From Portulaca oleracea (lineage: Eukaryota > Streptophyta > Magnoliopsida > Caryophyllales > Portulacaceae): a stretch of DNA of 64,000 nucleotides. Below are positions 44,713-55,667 of the stretch, one piece after another. The first letter of the stretch is position 1; every line of letters begins with the position of its first letter. The notes under the pieces are model-generated. The model was not told where the DNA came from. It saw nothing but the letters and a program-made list of their open reading frames with translations, and did not search any database. Made by a program: the position numbers and the translations under genes. The stretch covers positions 28,969,408-29,033,407 of the forward strand of contig CM055888.1 of assembly GCA_029582165.1 (NCBI GenBank). Reading direction: 5' to 3'.

Positions 44713-46288
44713 TGATGGAGATCAGCCCCTGACAACCTCATTTGGTGTCACCATGCTTTGAGGCCATCCATGAACCCCTGATGAGCCTTGACAATATTGA
44801 AGATCATTCACATTATATGAGGTCATCCTTACTGTCTCAATACTTCAGAATTGAGGCCTCACTCAAATTTGGTCCCTTGAAGGTTGTTTATAATGTCCAA
44901 GCTAACATGGTCGGAAGGTTATTTGGGTTCTACGGAGCTATCTTGTTCTGGACATGTATTGATGACGTTTATTTGGAGCCGGTTGTTCTTATTGAGGACG
45001 TTTATCAAGGGTCGGTTGTTCTTTTCAACTTGGTGTGTGATTTTCTTCTCTTTGGATGTCAAGGAAGTTTATTATTGAGCTGTCCTAAATGCCCAAGGGT
45101 GATCCATTTGGAGGTCGTTTGCATTTTGCACAACTATTGCAATCTTGGTACGTGCATGAGGACCTCATTCGGGATCAGGTTGTCTTTTGGTGTTTCAACA
45201 AGGTTCTTTTGGTCTTTTCACTTGGGTTGCGTCATCTTCTACTTATTGGAGGTCATTAATCTTCTATGCAATCTAAATATGCGCATGAGGACCTCCATCT
45301 TGAGTCTACTGAGAATTTGGACGTCCAAGGACATTCCCTACTGGAGAAAGACTATTTGCACCTTTTTTACTTCACTTCCTGAGTTGTTGAGGTCTTTCCA
45401 ATCAGTGAGGTGTTTGTCATTGAGGCCATCTATGAAGTCGTCACTTTCGAGCTGTTGAGGTCCTTCCAACTCGTGAGGTGATTATCCAGCCTTGCCCACG
45501 TGAGGAATGCTGCTCCAACAAGAAAGCGCCATGTGTGATGTTTCTAGAGCCTTCCAATTGTTCTACGAGCTTCATGAAGATGCCATGTGTGATGCTTTTA
45601 TTAGCCCTCATTATTATTGTTCTAGAAGCTTCCTAAGATAGTTACATATTATCTTGTCCTCATGTAATTAGCTAATTAAACAATATTAGGACGTTTTCTT
45701 GTTGCTCAAGAAACTCCTAATTAGATATCTCAGCTCGGTTTATATATACCCACTGTGAGGTCATTGTAAGAAATAACATGATGATATGAAATATGAGATT
45801 TGAGTGCCTTATTGAGCCTCTTGTTTGTGAGTGACGTTAAACTCTCAATCTTGGTTGTTTCTACTACAGTATCAAGGATTTGGCAATCCTTGTGGTGGGT
45901 GTAGAGCTTGGTGATTTCAATGGTGGTGCACCTGTATCCATTGAGGTAATCGAGTCCATTGCTTTTGTGTTCTAGCTGTGGTGTGCCTGTATCAGCTTGA
46001 GCTAAAGTCTATCTTTGCTTTTTCTATTTTTCCCATCCCTCATTATCCATTTCAATCCATTTGATGTTATTTGGTGCGTGGTGAACCGGGTTCTATCATG
46101 GAGGAGGTTATTCGTGTTTTTGCTCATCCATTCATATTTCACACCTCACCCATTTCATCCACCTGATCCTTGTTGATTACCCTCTATTCTGGAGTTGTTT
46201 CCATTTATTTATTCACTGTGAGGTTCCAGAATTCCAGTGTTGTGTCTGTGAGGTTATCACTCTGATCATCGCGACCTTGCATACATCA
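44713..46288 (+). repeat. LTR4 of element A (outermost 3' LTR)
   Basis: 1576 bp, TGATGG to CATACATCA. TATA-like box at 45739-45748. Its first heat-shock element is damaged (TTCTACGAG at 45561); the second is perfect at 45620-45632. It is followed at once by TCATG. Confidence 0.9.
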
Positions 46289-46293
46289 TCATG
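46289..46293. repeat. Right target-site duplication TCATG
   Basis: Matches 1171-1175 exactly. The DNA beyond it continues the antisense gene of E1. Confidence 0.88.
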
Positions 46294-46884
46294 GGTCACA
46301 TATTCGGAAATGTGCCACCATTCGATCCACCATAAGATCTCCCGAGGCTCCTTCAAGAATGTGATCCATTCCGTTACCGAGCGAAGGTCGGTATATTTCC
46401 TCTTTCTCTGACATTAGTTCGCCATAGCCGATGAAGTCCGGGATTCTTGAATGTGACCCAAGTGCTCCATTAACCAGATCTGTCCAACAGTATCATGGGT
46501 TAGATTGCTCGCCAATTATCCCAAACTAACTAAAAAAAAAGAGTACAAAACCCGCGCGGGTTTTGGAGACAGTAGAGGTAGAAATCATATGGTGGTGAAA
46601 AGAAGGAGTCAAATACCTGAAGTAGCAAAAGGCTTCCTCGAAAGTCATGTTCTGGATTCGGATCATCCAAGCCCGTCATGGTTTCCGCTAACATTAGAGG
46701 CACAGGATTGTAGCCTCGGGACATGTCATCGACGATTTGGATTAAGTTCGCCGGTCCGGTTCTTTTGCCACCATGGTAGAAGCAAAACTCGCCGAGGAGA
46801 CATAATACGAGTGCTCGTACTCGTATCACAGGACCGTATTCCACGGTGTCGGGAGATTGAAAATATCTTTCCTTGTCTCATATA
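46294..46884 (-). pseudogene. 5' part of the Tat antisense gene of E1, with an intron
   Basis: The first exon segment (about 46884-46617) carries DTVEYGPVIRVRALVLCLL and YNPVPLMLAETMTGLDD then FRGSLLLLQ, typical of plant-mobile-domain-like proteins. CAG/GTATTT at 46616 and CAG/ATC at 46480 bound a 137-bp intron (46480-46616). After it the frame reads IWLMEHLGHI, the expected continuation. The later exon shifts frame twice near 46395-46440 before ILWWIEWWHISEYV, then meets the insert in phase with 1170. No in-frame ATG precedes the first segment; a TGA lies just upstream at about 46885. The gene is therefore broken independently of the insertion. Confidence 0.65.
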
Positions 46885-46910
46885 GGAAGAAAAGGGAGGT
46901 TAAGAGTGGG

Positions 46911-46920
46911 TTTATATATC
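46911..46920 (-). promoter_or_regulatory. Possible TATA box upstream of the E1 antisense gene
   Basis: GATATATAAA on the minus strand, about 35 bp before the first recognisable codons, with a GA/CT repeat just upstream. If the first exon is missing, this is chance. Confidence 0.3.
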
Positions 46921-48017
46921 ACTCTCTCTCTCTCTCCTAATGTTGTATTGAGTTGAAGGTGGGCTTTATGGATGAGGGTGTGGTTTGGGCCCCCACACGC
47001 GCGCGCACGCTGCTGCCGCCATCTGGTCCGGGTCGGGCCGGGCGCGTTCCACGGATCGGGTTGTTTTAAATCCAGTTTATTTTATTTGCGACTTTTAAAA
47101 TCGTTTGCAACTAGCCGTTTCAACAGATTTTATTGGATTTTATTATCCATAATTGAGCAGTCAAAGGTTTTTAATTCCCCTCTTTATTTCCTGATTTTAT
47201 GCTTTCTCTTAATGGTTACTTGATTCTCGCCCTTGGTTAATGAGTTTGTACCCTCAGTTTCTCCTATAAATTGGAGGCTTTGATGGACTATTTTGGGCAT
47301 TGAATACCATCATTCTCCATTCCTCTCTTCCTTCTTTTTCCTTTTGGGCATACAGTTTTGCATACTCCATATCCTTGGCCACGAGTGCATGTGTCCATGA
47401 ATAATCTGAGTTAACCTTGAGAAGCGACCGACAATTTCGATTGGCACCGAGGTCGGGCCGTAATTGCTTTCAAGGCAGTGGCTTTTCCATGGCTCAGTTT
47501 TCTCGCGTTTACCATAACCTTGTTTTACTCTTTACCAGCAGCCTTGATTCTTTTTCCAACAATATGGACAGGTTAAGTCCAACCATTTTTCACACTACTC
47601 ATACTTTCTTATGTACCTTACATAATAGATATTTAAAAATTAATCTATTTAATAAATAATAGGGCTGACATGACTTGCCTTACTCATAATATCTTGTTAA
47701 AACGTATATATTATGTATTTAAAAATTTATATATTTAAATGATGTGAATGGTGCGACTTACATTCCCAAACATTATCCTATCCACCCATAGTATCCCACC
47801 TTTCGCCAACCCAAAATAAACATGACCTGTATTGGCTTAACCAGATACACAGACAATCTGTATTTAGCGCATTCGTTCAAATTGATAGGACTAATAACTT
47901 AATTTTCAATTGATGCTAGGATCGTTAGTTATTGTATTTGGGGGCAAAGTAGTAAATTCAAGTGTGAGTATAAGCCACAAGCAAGTTGTTTCTTATTATA
48001 GTGTACTAGGCCTCAAC

Positions 48018-48032
48018 CCGTGCGATGCACGG
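48018..48032. repeat. Short inverted repeat CCGTGC-GAT-GCACGG
   Basis: Six-base perfect arms with a 3-base loop, inside AACCCGTGCGATGCACGG, within an AT-rich stretch. Motifs of this kind sit near the ends of some plant Helitrons; I could not find a matching partner end. Confidence 0.45.
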
Positions 48033-48393
48033 AGTCCAATTAGTAGTTACTTTAGTTTCGAAAAAAAAATGCTACAAATTACAAATAAAAAAGCATTAAC
48101 CATACTATCAAATGAAAAGATACCATAAAAATCCATCATATAAGGAATTAATAAAATAAAATAAAAATGTACGCAACCAGCAATTCTATCTTCATTTATC
48201 AATTTAGATACAAAATTTCGAGTAAGAGATAGATATGCCTTGTAGATATTGTTTTTGAAATCAAACATAACGATTTCATTTATAACAAATCATACGAAAC
48301 TTACAATGAAAATCGTGATTGAACAATTGTAGATCTAAAATATAGATATGAAAATCAACTTCCAAATAACTAATACTAATCTTATTGACGTTC

Positions 48394-49637
48394 TGATGTA
48401 TGTGCAGACCAAAGGAAATCAGAGTGCACTGGCCTGGACTACACCAAGGACCTTACTATCTTGTTTTCTGTTCAACCTAAGCTCTTCCTAGGGATGGAAT
48501 AGCATCAAGGAACGAAAAACAAATAAAAAAAAGATAAACAACCTGTGACTCTCACTGTTACAAACCACACCACAGCAAGAAGCACAAGGGCAAACTCAGC
48601 TATGCACTCAATACAATCCACACCACCAGAACATGCACCGAGCTCTACTTAACACCTTCTAAGCTTGCCAAAGCTTAGTTACAGACAAGTAGAAAGAATA
48701 GAGAGTTTTAGAGGCACTCACAGACCCACAGGAGCAAGCTCTACTGATTTCATAAACATTCACTCAAAGTTGAATGCAAAAATACAATAGGAGCTGCTTA
48801 TATTGCTACTTTCAGCAAGTAGCTGGTTGTACTGACTGATTAAGGCTTTCCTAAGCATTAGGAAACCTCTAATCTACTGGTAAACTAACTTAAGATACAT
48901 AAGAAAGCTATTTAAACTTAAGTACATCAGATTATATGAAGAAAAATAGCAAAAGAAATATAAAAGTTGTTGGTTGGATCAGATTGTGCCAGCAGCTGCT
49001 TATCAAGCCTTAGTCATGCTTCAATTAAGTGTATTATAATCTTCTTCTTGGCTGTTGAAATGGCTGGTGATATTAGCAACTAAGGACATTCGATTATTGA
49101 AAGGAAAATGACCAAATGACCTCAAAACTGTTGAAAATGCTAACACTGGCCTAGCTGCATGATGTTGCTTGCATTTTATGAACCAACATGCTGTAGGAAA
49201 TGCCCAAGGACATCAGTCACCTGCGCTCCTCGAACAGTAGAAGCAAATGACCTTAGAGACATATGGAAACCACCAAATGTCATTGCCTTGAGTTGCTGCA
49301 ATTTATAATAGACCTTAAAATAACCTGAACCCTGATTTCACAGGTTGGGGTTCTGCCAAGGTCCAATTGCACCAACTGGACTTAGGTTCTAAGGCCAAGG
49401 CTGTCTTCTGCACAGGATCCCGGGGTTATCACCTTACTTCCTTTAAATACTTCAAAATTTCCCTAGGACCTTTCTACTATAACACTTTATGGTTGCTGCA
49501 GGTAGGACTTGATCCCTCCTGAATTCCCAGCTAAGTCCCATTGGGTGAAGGACTTGCTGAGGACCTCAAGACAGAAAGTCCTCTCCTCTTTCCTTGTTGT
49601 GCCAACGGTCATTGCTGGTGTAGATGGACCTCCATCA
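48394..49637 (-). repeat. 3' LTR of element F
   Basis: 1244 bp, preceded on the minus strand by the purine tract AGAGGAGGA (49638-49646). The pol frame reads about 50 codons into it before stopping at 49487. Confidence 0.85.
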
Positions 49638-52600
49638 TCCTCCTCTGGTTCAGAAAAGTTTGACCTCAAACTTGGTAAACCCTCCTCTGTTGGATAATAA
49701 GGTCTAAGATCAGCAATGTTGAAGGTTGCACTTCCTCCATAGTCTTCAAATAGAGCCAGCTTATAAACATTCTCATTAACTTGCTCGAGCACCTCGAATG
49801 GACCATCAGCCCTAGAAACAAGCTTCCCTTTTCTCTTGCTAGGAAACCTATCTTTCCTAAGGTGTACCCATACCAAGTCACCTGGAGTAAACACAACTCT
49901 TCTTCTTTTTTTATTTGCTACTGCTGCCATCTTCTCATTATGCTTCTCAATTTGCTGTTGGATTTGTTGATGGAACTCTTTCATTTGCTTGGCCCTTAAA
50001 TTAGCTTCATAGCTAAACTTGATTGAAGTAGCTTGGGGTACCAAATCGAAAGGAGTAATTGGATTCAGACCATAAACCACTTGGAAAGGTGAATAACCAG
50101 TAGCTTTGCTGGGGGCTCTATTAAAACCAAACTCTGCATGTGGTAGCATAGTATCCCAACTTCCTTTGTTTCTTGCTACAAGGCTTCTCAAAAGTGCTCC
50201 TAAGGTTCTGTTAGTAACCTCAGTTTGACCATCTGTCTGGGGATGACAGGTAGTGCTAAACTTGAGTTGAGTTCCCATCTTCTTCCATAGTGTAACCCAG
50301 AAATGGCTAAGAAACTTAGTGTCCCTGTCTGAAGCCATAGATCTAGGAATGCCATGTAACTTGACTACCTCTTGAAAATATAAAGTTAGCAACTTTAACA
50401 GCATCATAGGTAGTATTGCAAGGAATAAAATGAGCCATTTTCGAGAATCTATCAACAACAACCATAATTGAGTCTTTACCTCTCTGAGTTCTTGGAAGTC
50501 CTATGATGAAATCAAGACTGACATCTTCCCAGGGATCTTTAGGAATTGGCAAAGGGGTATAAAGTCCTTGAGGTAGACTTTGACTCTTGGATAATTGACA
50601 TATGCTGCATCTCTTGAACAAATTCTCTACATCTCTTCCCATCTTTGGCCAGAAATAATGTTCTTTTAGCATAAGCAATGTCTTCCCTATGCCAAAATGT
50701 CCTGCTAATCCTCCTCCATGTACTTTTGAGATTAATAATTCCCTTTTACTGCTTCTAGGAATACATAATCAGCTGCCTTTAAATAAGAATCCATGATTTG
50801 TGTGGTACAGACCCTGAGGATGTTGTTGACAAGCTTGAAAGTTGTCCTTAAAATCATCATCTATAGCATAAAGGACCTTCAGTTGCTCAAATCCTAGGAT
50901 TCTGGAATCCAGGATATGCAATAAAAAAAAAAAAAACCTTCTGGAAAGTGCATCAGCTCCCTTATTCATATTGCCTGACTTATGATGGATTATGAAATGA
51001 AAAGACTGCATAAACTCGACCCATTTAGCATGCCTGGGATTAAGCTTGTGCTGTCCTTGAATATATTTCAAGGCTTCATGATCACTATGTAGAATAAACT
51101 CTCCTCCAACCAAATAATGTCTCCAATGCTCAAGAGCTCCAATAATTGCATAAAATTCTTTATCATAAGTACTGTATTTCTTTTTTGCTTCATTCAGTTT
51201 CTCACTGAAGTAAGCTATAAGCCTGCCTTCTTGAGATAAGACAGCTCCTATGCCAACTCCTGAGGCATCACACTCTACTTCAAAGATTTTAGAAAAGCTA
51301 GGTAAAGCAAGAACTGGTGCTGTTGTAAGCTTCTCTTTGATCTGTTCAAATGACCTTTGTGCTGCTGGAGTCCAATGAAAAGACTTTCCTTTGATAACTT
51401 CAATCATGGGTGCTAAAATAGTGCTGAAATTTCTCACAAATCTTCTATAAAATGAAGCTAGCCCATGAAAACTTCTTACTTGCTGAATAGAGCTGGGGAT
51501 AGGCCACTCTTGAATGGCCTTGATCTTCGTCTGATCAACTCAAATACCATCAGCAGATACTATATAGCCAAGAAAAATAACTTGGTCTGTAAAGAACTGA
51601 CATTTCTTCAAATTCCCATAAAGCTTCTCTTAGAAAGAATTTCCATCACTTGCTTCAAATGCTGTTGATGCTTTGCCTCTATCTTACTATAAACCAAAAT
51701 GTCATCAAAATAAACAACTACACAACTTCCAATCAAAGGCTTCAGTACCTGGTTCATAAGCCTCATGAATGTAAAAGGAGCATTTGTAAGACCAAAGGGC
51801 ATTACAAGCCATTCAAACAGACCTCCATTTGTTTTGAATGCTGTCTTCCATTTATCACCTTCATAAATTCTGATTTGATAATAACCACTTCTCAAATCTA
51901 TCTTGGAAAACACCTGAGACCCATGGAGCTCATTTAGAAGAACTTCAAGCTTAGGTATTGGAAACCTGTACTTGATTGTGATTTTATTTATAGCTCTGCA
52001 ATCTATACACATTCTTTGGCTACCATCTTTCTTAAGAACCAACAAAGCAGGTACTGTACATGGACTTAGGCTCTCCCTGATCATTCCTTTGCTAAGAAGA
52101 TCATCCACTTGCCTTTGAATCTCTGCAGTTTCTGCTAGAGCCATCCTGTAAGCAGGTTTATTGGGCAAGACTGATCCTGGGACTAGATCAATCTTGTGCT
52201 GGATTTCTCTTTTGGGGGGCAATCCTGGGGGCATCTCATCTGGAAATAAAAATGTATACTCTTCCAGGAGTGGGACAAGTAGGGGATGGTTATTTTGTGG
52301 GATTTGTGGTTCATCAAGGAATAGTAGGATGAGATCCTTACAAGCACTGAACTCATGATGCTCATCAGCTAGTAAAAGATCAAGGGTAGGCTCAGGGTAA
52401 AGGTTCTTTCTGGGCTGGGTATGTTTGAGTGGGGTTAAGGTTATTTTCTTGTGATTCACCACCAAGGTATAAGTATTAGCCCTTCCATCATGTTGCACAG
52501 ACCCATCAAACATCCAAGGCCTTCCCAACAACAAACGACATGCATCCATAGGCAAGACATCACTCCAAACAGAATGATGATAAGATTTGCCTATTGAAAA

Positions 52601-53061
52601 ACTCACCAAACACCTTTCTGTAATAGGGATACCTCTGCTAGACTTCAACCACTGAATAGAATAGGGTCCTGGATGTAATGAAGTCTCCAGCTGCAACTTC
52701 CTTACCATTTCCTGTGAAGCGGCATTTGTACAGCTACCACCATCCACAAAAATAGAGCAGACCTTCCCTTTCACAGTGCATCTTGTATGAAATAAGGCTT
52801 CTCTTTGTTCCTGTCCTATCTCCACAGAAGAACTACTAAGGGCTCTCCTTATAACCAATAGCTCTCCTTCATCAGGACCTTCCTCTACTTCATTATATAC
52901 AGGATCAAGCATATCTCCCTCTGGATGTACTTCCTCTTCCTCCTCAACTTCAGGTGCAGCAAACCATGAAGTTTGATAATCAGCCAAGGTCACCACTCTC
53001 TTATTAGGACATTGTGAAGCTATGTGCCCTAATCCTTGATATCTGAAACATCTCCTGTTGT
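49487..53061 (-). pseudogene. Pol of element F with frameshifts
   Basis: A zinc-knuckle remnant (CFRYQGLGHIASQC, second Cys replaced by Tyr) lies just upstream of 52996. Frame 52996-51608: protease FVDGGSCTNAAS and DVLPMDACRLLLGRPW, then RT with KIDLRSGYYQI, MPFGLTNAP and YFDDILVYS. Frame 51437-50769: RNase H with [20 protein letters not shown] and HSDHEAL. Integrase runs 50678-50343 (RCSICQLSKS, LDFIIGL) and, after a shift, 50461-49487 (MASDRDTKF, QTDGQTEVTN, FTPGDLVWVHLRKDRFPSKR). Catalytic residues are present but at least three frame breaks separate the domains. Confidence 0.85.
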
Positions 53062-53097
53062 CAGTGGCAATGGGGCTTGATAATCAGCTAAGGTCAC

Positions 53098-53973
53098 CAC
53101 TCAAAGTTGAATGCAAAAATACAATAGGAGCTGCTTATATTGCTACTTTCAACAAGTAGCTTGTTGTACCGACTGATTAAGGCTTTCCTAAGCATTAGGA
53201 AACTTCTAATCTACTTGTAAACTAACTTAAGATGCATAAGAAAGCTATTTAAACTTAATTACATCAGATTATATGAAGAAAAATAGCAAAAGAAATATAA
53301 AAGTTGCTGGCTGGATCAGATTGTGCCAGCAGCTGCTTATCAAGCCTTAGTCATGCTTCCACTAAGTGTATTATAATCTTCATCTTGGCTGCTGAAATGG
53401 CTGGTGATATTAGCAAATAAGGACATTCGATTATTGAAATGAAAATGACCAAATGACCTCAAAACTGTTGAAAATGCTAACACTGGCCCAGCTGCATGAT
53501 GTTGCTTGCATTTTATGAACCAACATGTTGTAGGAAATTCCCAAGGACATCAGTCACCTACACTCCTCGAACAATAGAAGCAAATGACCTTAGGGACATA
53601 CGGGAACCACAAATGTCATTGCCTTGAGTTGCTGCAACTTATAATAGACCTTAAAATAACCTTAACTCTGATTTCACAGGTTGGGGTTCTGCCAAGGTCC
53701 AATTGCACCAACTGGACTTAGGTTCTAAGGCCAAGGCTGCCTTCTGCACAGGATCCCGGGGTTATCACCTTACTTCCTTTGAATACTTCAAAATTCCCCT
53801 AGGACCTTTCTGCTATAACACTTTATGCTTGCTGCAGGTAGGACTTGATCCCTCCTGAAATCCCAGCTAAGTCCCATTGGGTGAAGGACCTACTGAGGAC
53901 CTCAGAACCGAAAGTCCTCTCCTCCTTCCTTGCTGTGCCAACGGTCATTGCTGGTGTAGATGGACCTCCAACA
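53098..53973 (-). repeat. Truncated 5' LTR of element F
   Basis: Matches the 3' LTR from about 48766 to its outer end. The inner junction is at CACTCAAAG, present on both sides of the deletion. The outer end CCAACA is a mutated CCATCA. Confidence 0.8.
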
Positions 53974-53978
53974 TGTTC

Positions 53979-54350
53979 GACTCCGATTTCTTCGATGACT
54001 CTGCATCTTTCCTCGATGACTCTGCATCTTTACCATTGACGGAGGACATCACAACCCGTGCTATAGCGATTTGAAAGTAGATCTTCATCCAACGTATTAG
54101 ACCACACCAACTGAATAAAAATTCTAGAAAGAGACTAAAACCCTAAATAAGGGTACAAAAAAACTCTTACAAAAGAAGAGACTAGCTTTCTTTGCATAAA
54201 CGTAAAACCAAAACTAACAATTGCAGTAGAAATCAATCAAATTGGGGCTTACCATCGACAAAAGAATCGATAGCACCCCTTTCAGAGAAGTGGAGGCTAG
54301 GGTTCTCTAGAGAGAAAAAGAGAGTTTTTTTTTGGGAAAAGCGGCAAAAT
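53979..54350 (-). pseudogene. Candidate host gene, 5'UTR and first coding exon, broken by element F
   Basis: Minus strand. A TATA-like TTAAATATAGG lies near 54382-54395, then a leader with an AACCCTAG box (54300-54313). GATG/GTAAGC at 54252 and TTATTCAG/TT at 54111 bound a 142-bp intron. The next exon opens MKIYFQIAIARVV (54088), or MSSVNGKD (54049, in frame), then a duplicated seven-residue unit KDAESSR/KDAESSK and KSES. Here F is inserted. Past F the frame stays open from 48388 to about 48280 but resembles nothing I know. No homology could be named. The layout of promoter, leader intron and start resembles an ordinary plant gene, but a repeat-derived origin is not excluded. Confidence 0.4.
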
Positions 54351-54395
54351 GAATCCTCGAAATTCAAATTTTGGCTACAATCCTATATTTAATGG

Positions 54396-55157
54396 TAGAA
54401 GTTTCAAAATTACTAGGTGGTTTTTCTACTTTGGTAGAGTGATTCTAAACGGTTAAAATCATAACCATCAAAATTCCTATGCGATTCTTATGACATATCT
54501 ATTCATCACTTCAGTTAAATTTATCATCGTCGATCCGAAATCACGCTACCGTACTTGTAGAACCCCCCACCAAAAAAATGGTGCATCCATCATGGGCATA
54601 ACAACTACGACAACAATGATTAATTTCAGTACAATTAATTACATACATCTCGTGAATAGTTATTAGTAAAAACAGATTTCACATCCCACTTCCTCAGCCT
54701 TTTACATTTGATGTACTTTGCATTCAATAATATTTTGGAAGAAATTAGACACAATTCTTTCCAATTTTAGCAAATCGACATACGACAACAATAAAATTAT
54801 TAAACTGGGGTACAAACAATCTTCAAGTATTATATCTTTAAGGAAGAGAAGGGGGGTGTTATGCACCAAATATAATCATCAACCACCCTTTTTTTTTTTT
54901 TTTTGCTAACCAACACAACACAAGAAAGAATTTAATTTTATTCAACTCAAGTGCAAATAATCTTCGAGCAATACATCTTTAAGGGAGGGATAGAGCCAAA
55001 TACAATCATCAAACACACCTAGAGACCACTTGGTTAACTTGTGGTTTAGTCTGTTTTGAAATCTCTTCACCTATGTTATGTCTCCATGTTGTTCCTCCAA
55101 TCATCTAATCCTAAATAACCTCATCAAGTCCGTGCCATATGTGTCCACTTGAAATAG

Positions 55158-55203
<46 letters not shown>

Positions 55204-55215
55204 TATTGGCAACAA

Positions 55216-55247
<32 letters not shown>

Positions 55248-55259
55248 AGTAGTAGTAGT

Positions 55260-55306
<47 letters not shown>

Positions 55307-55667
55307 CGATGAATGGTTCGCCTTGCTAAACTTTGGTCAAATGACCCGAATATTCCGAGATTACTTTTGGTAGCTGAAAAATTGTCACTTAGCTAATTTA
55401 TATATTATATACTAAGCTGACAATGGTTGTCGCTCTACTCGAGTCCTGCAAAAACACAAACAGTTAACTTGAAATGAAATGCGCGATTTGGTTAATTAAA
55501 CTCATTGATTAGCTTAATTACGTTGGGTTAAGGTCGGGTTATTACACTTCTCTTGGCTTTCCGCATACCATATATTCCAATAAATCTCCATACTTCAGCA
55601 TCAGCATTCCATCTCAACGTTTTGTCAATGTGGTGTAGGGGCAGCTTACAATCTCCAATTCCAACTT
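54396..55667. other. AT-rich spacer with microsatellites
   Basis: No gene seen. Two imperfect copies of a roughly 75-bp segment (about 54811-54888 and 54947-55014, sharing CAAATAYAATCATCAA). A poly-T run at 54888-54904. Simple repeats at 55160-55304. Confidence 0.55.
55160..55304. repeat. Compound microsatellite (AT)n, (AT)n, (AGT)n, (AAT)n
   Basis: AT repeat at 55160-55200, a second at 55214-55232, then AAT-type repeats to 55304 with an AGT run at 55246-55260. Confidence 0.95.

Larger units (their letters stand above)
1176..46288 (+). mobile_element. Composite insert: three tandem units of CRM-like element A, with nested Athila and CRM-like elements
   Basis: Four related LTRs share one orientation: 1176-2669, 4734-6319, 8666-10192 and 44713-46288. 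Between them are three copies of one internal region, and the whole is flanked by one perfect TSD. The LTRs begin TGATGG and end CATCA. Those downstream of the first are preceded by a purine tract, and LTR2 and LTR3 are followed by a tRNA-Met primer site. The internal region is only about 2.3 kb and lacks recognisable RT, RNase H and integrase catalytic regions, so the element is non-autonomous. Unit 3 is interrupted from 11643 to 44486 by Athila DNA. CRM assignment rests on the TGATG/CATCA ends, the primer site and protease-like remnants. Confidence 0.85.
46885..48388. other. Unassigned region, probably 3' end of E1 plus older repeats
   Basis: Holds a CT repeat (46921-46937), a CG-rich run (46997-47050) and a plus-strand TATA-like CCTATAAATTGG near 47263 followed by a pyrimidine-rich leader, which could belong to an LTR promoter. 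No terminal repeat could be paired within the window. The 47640-48000 part is AT-rich. No protein was recognised. Confidence 0.4.
48394..53973 (-). mobile_element. Element F: CRM-like retrotransposon with deleted 5' part
   Basis: Minus strand. The 3' LTR is complete (48394-49637). The 5' LTR (about 53098-53973) lacks its inner 370 bp, and primer site, leader and most of gag are gone. TGATG/CATCA ends. The flanks CGTTC (48389-48393) and TGTTC (53974-53978) differ by C to T at a CpG and are the likely duplication. The RT and protease type match B and G. Confidence 0.85.

Noticed and set aside
46530..46616. Coding continuation SFFSPPYDFYLYCLQ after FRGSLLLLQ
   Set aside because: It is read-through of the intron: GT/AG borders are present and the expected protein resumes at 46479.
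47417..47659. Possible small gene starting MAQFSRVYHNL within a plus-strand frame
   Set aside because: A TATA-like box lies upstream, but the product shows no motif and the region is repeat-like.
55160..55304. Replication origin or matrix attachment site
   Set aside because: AT-rich microsatellites alone do not support such a call.
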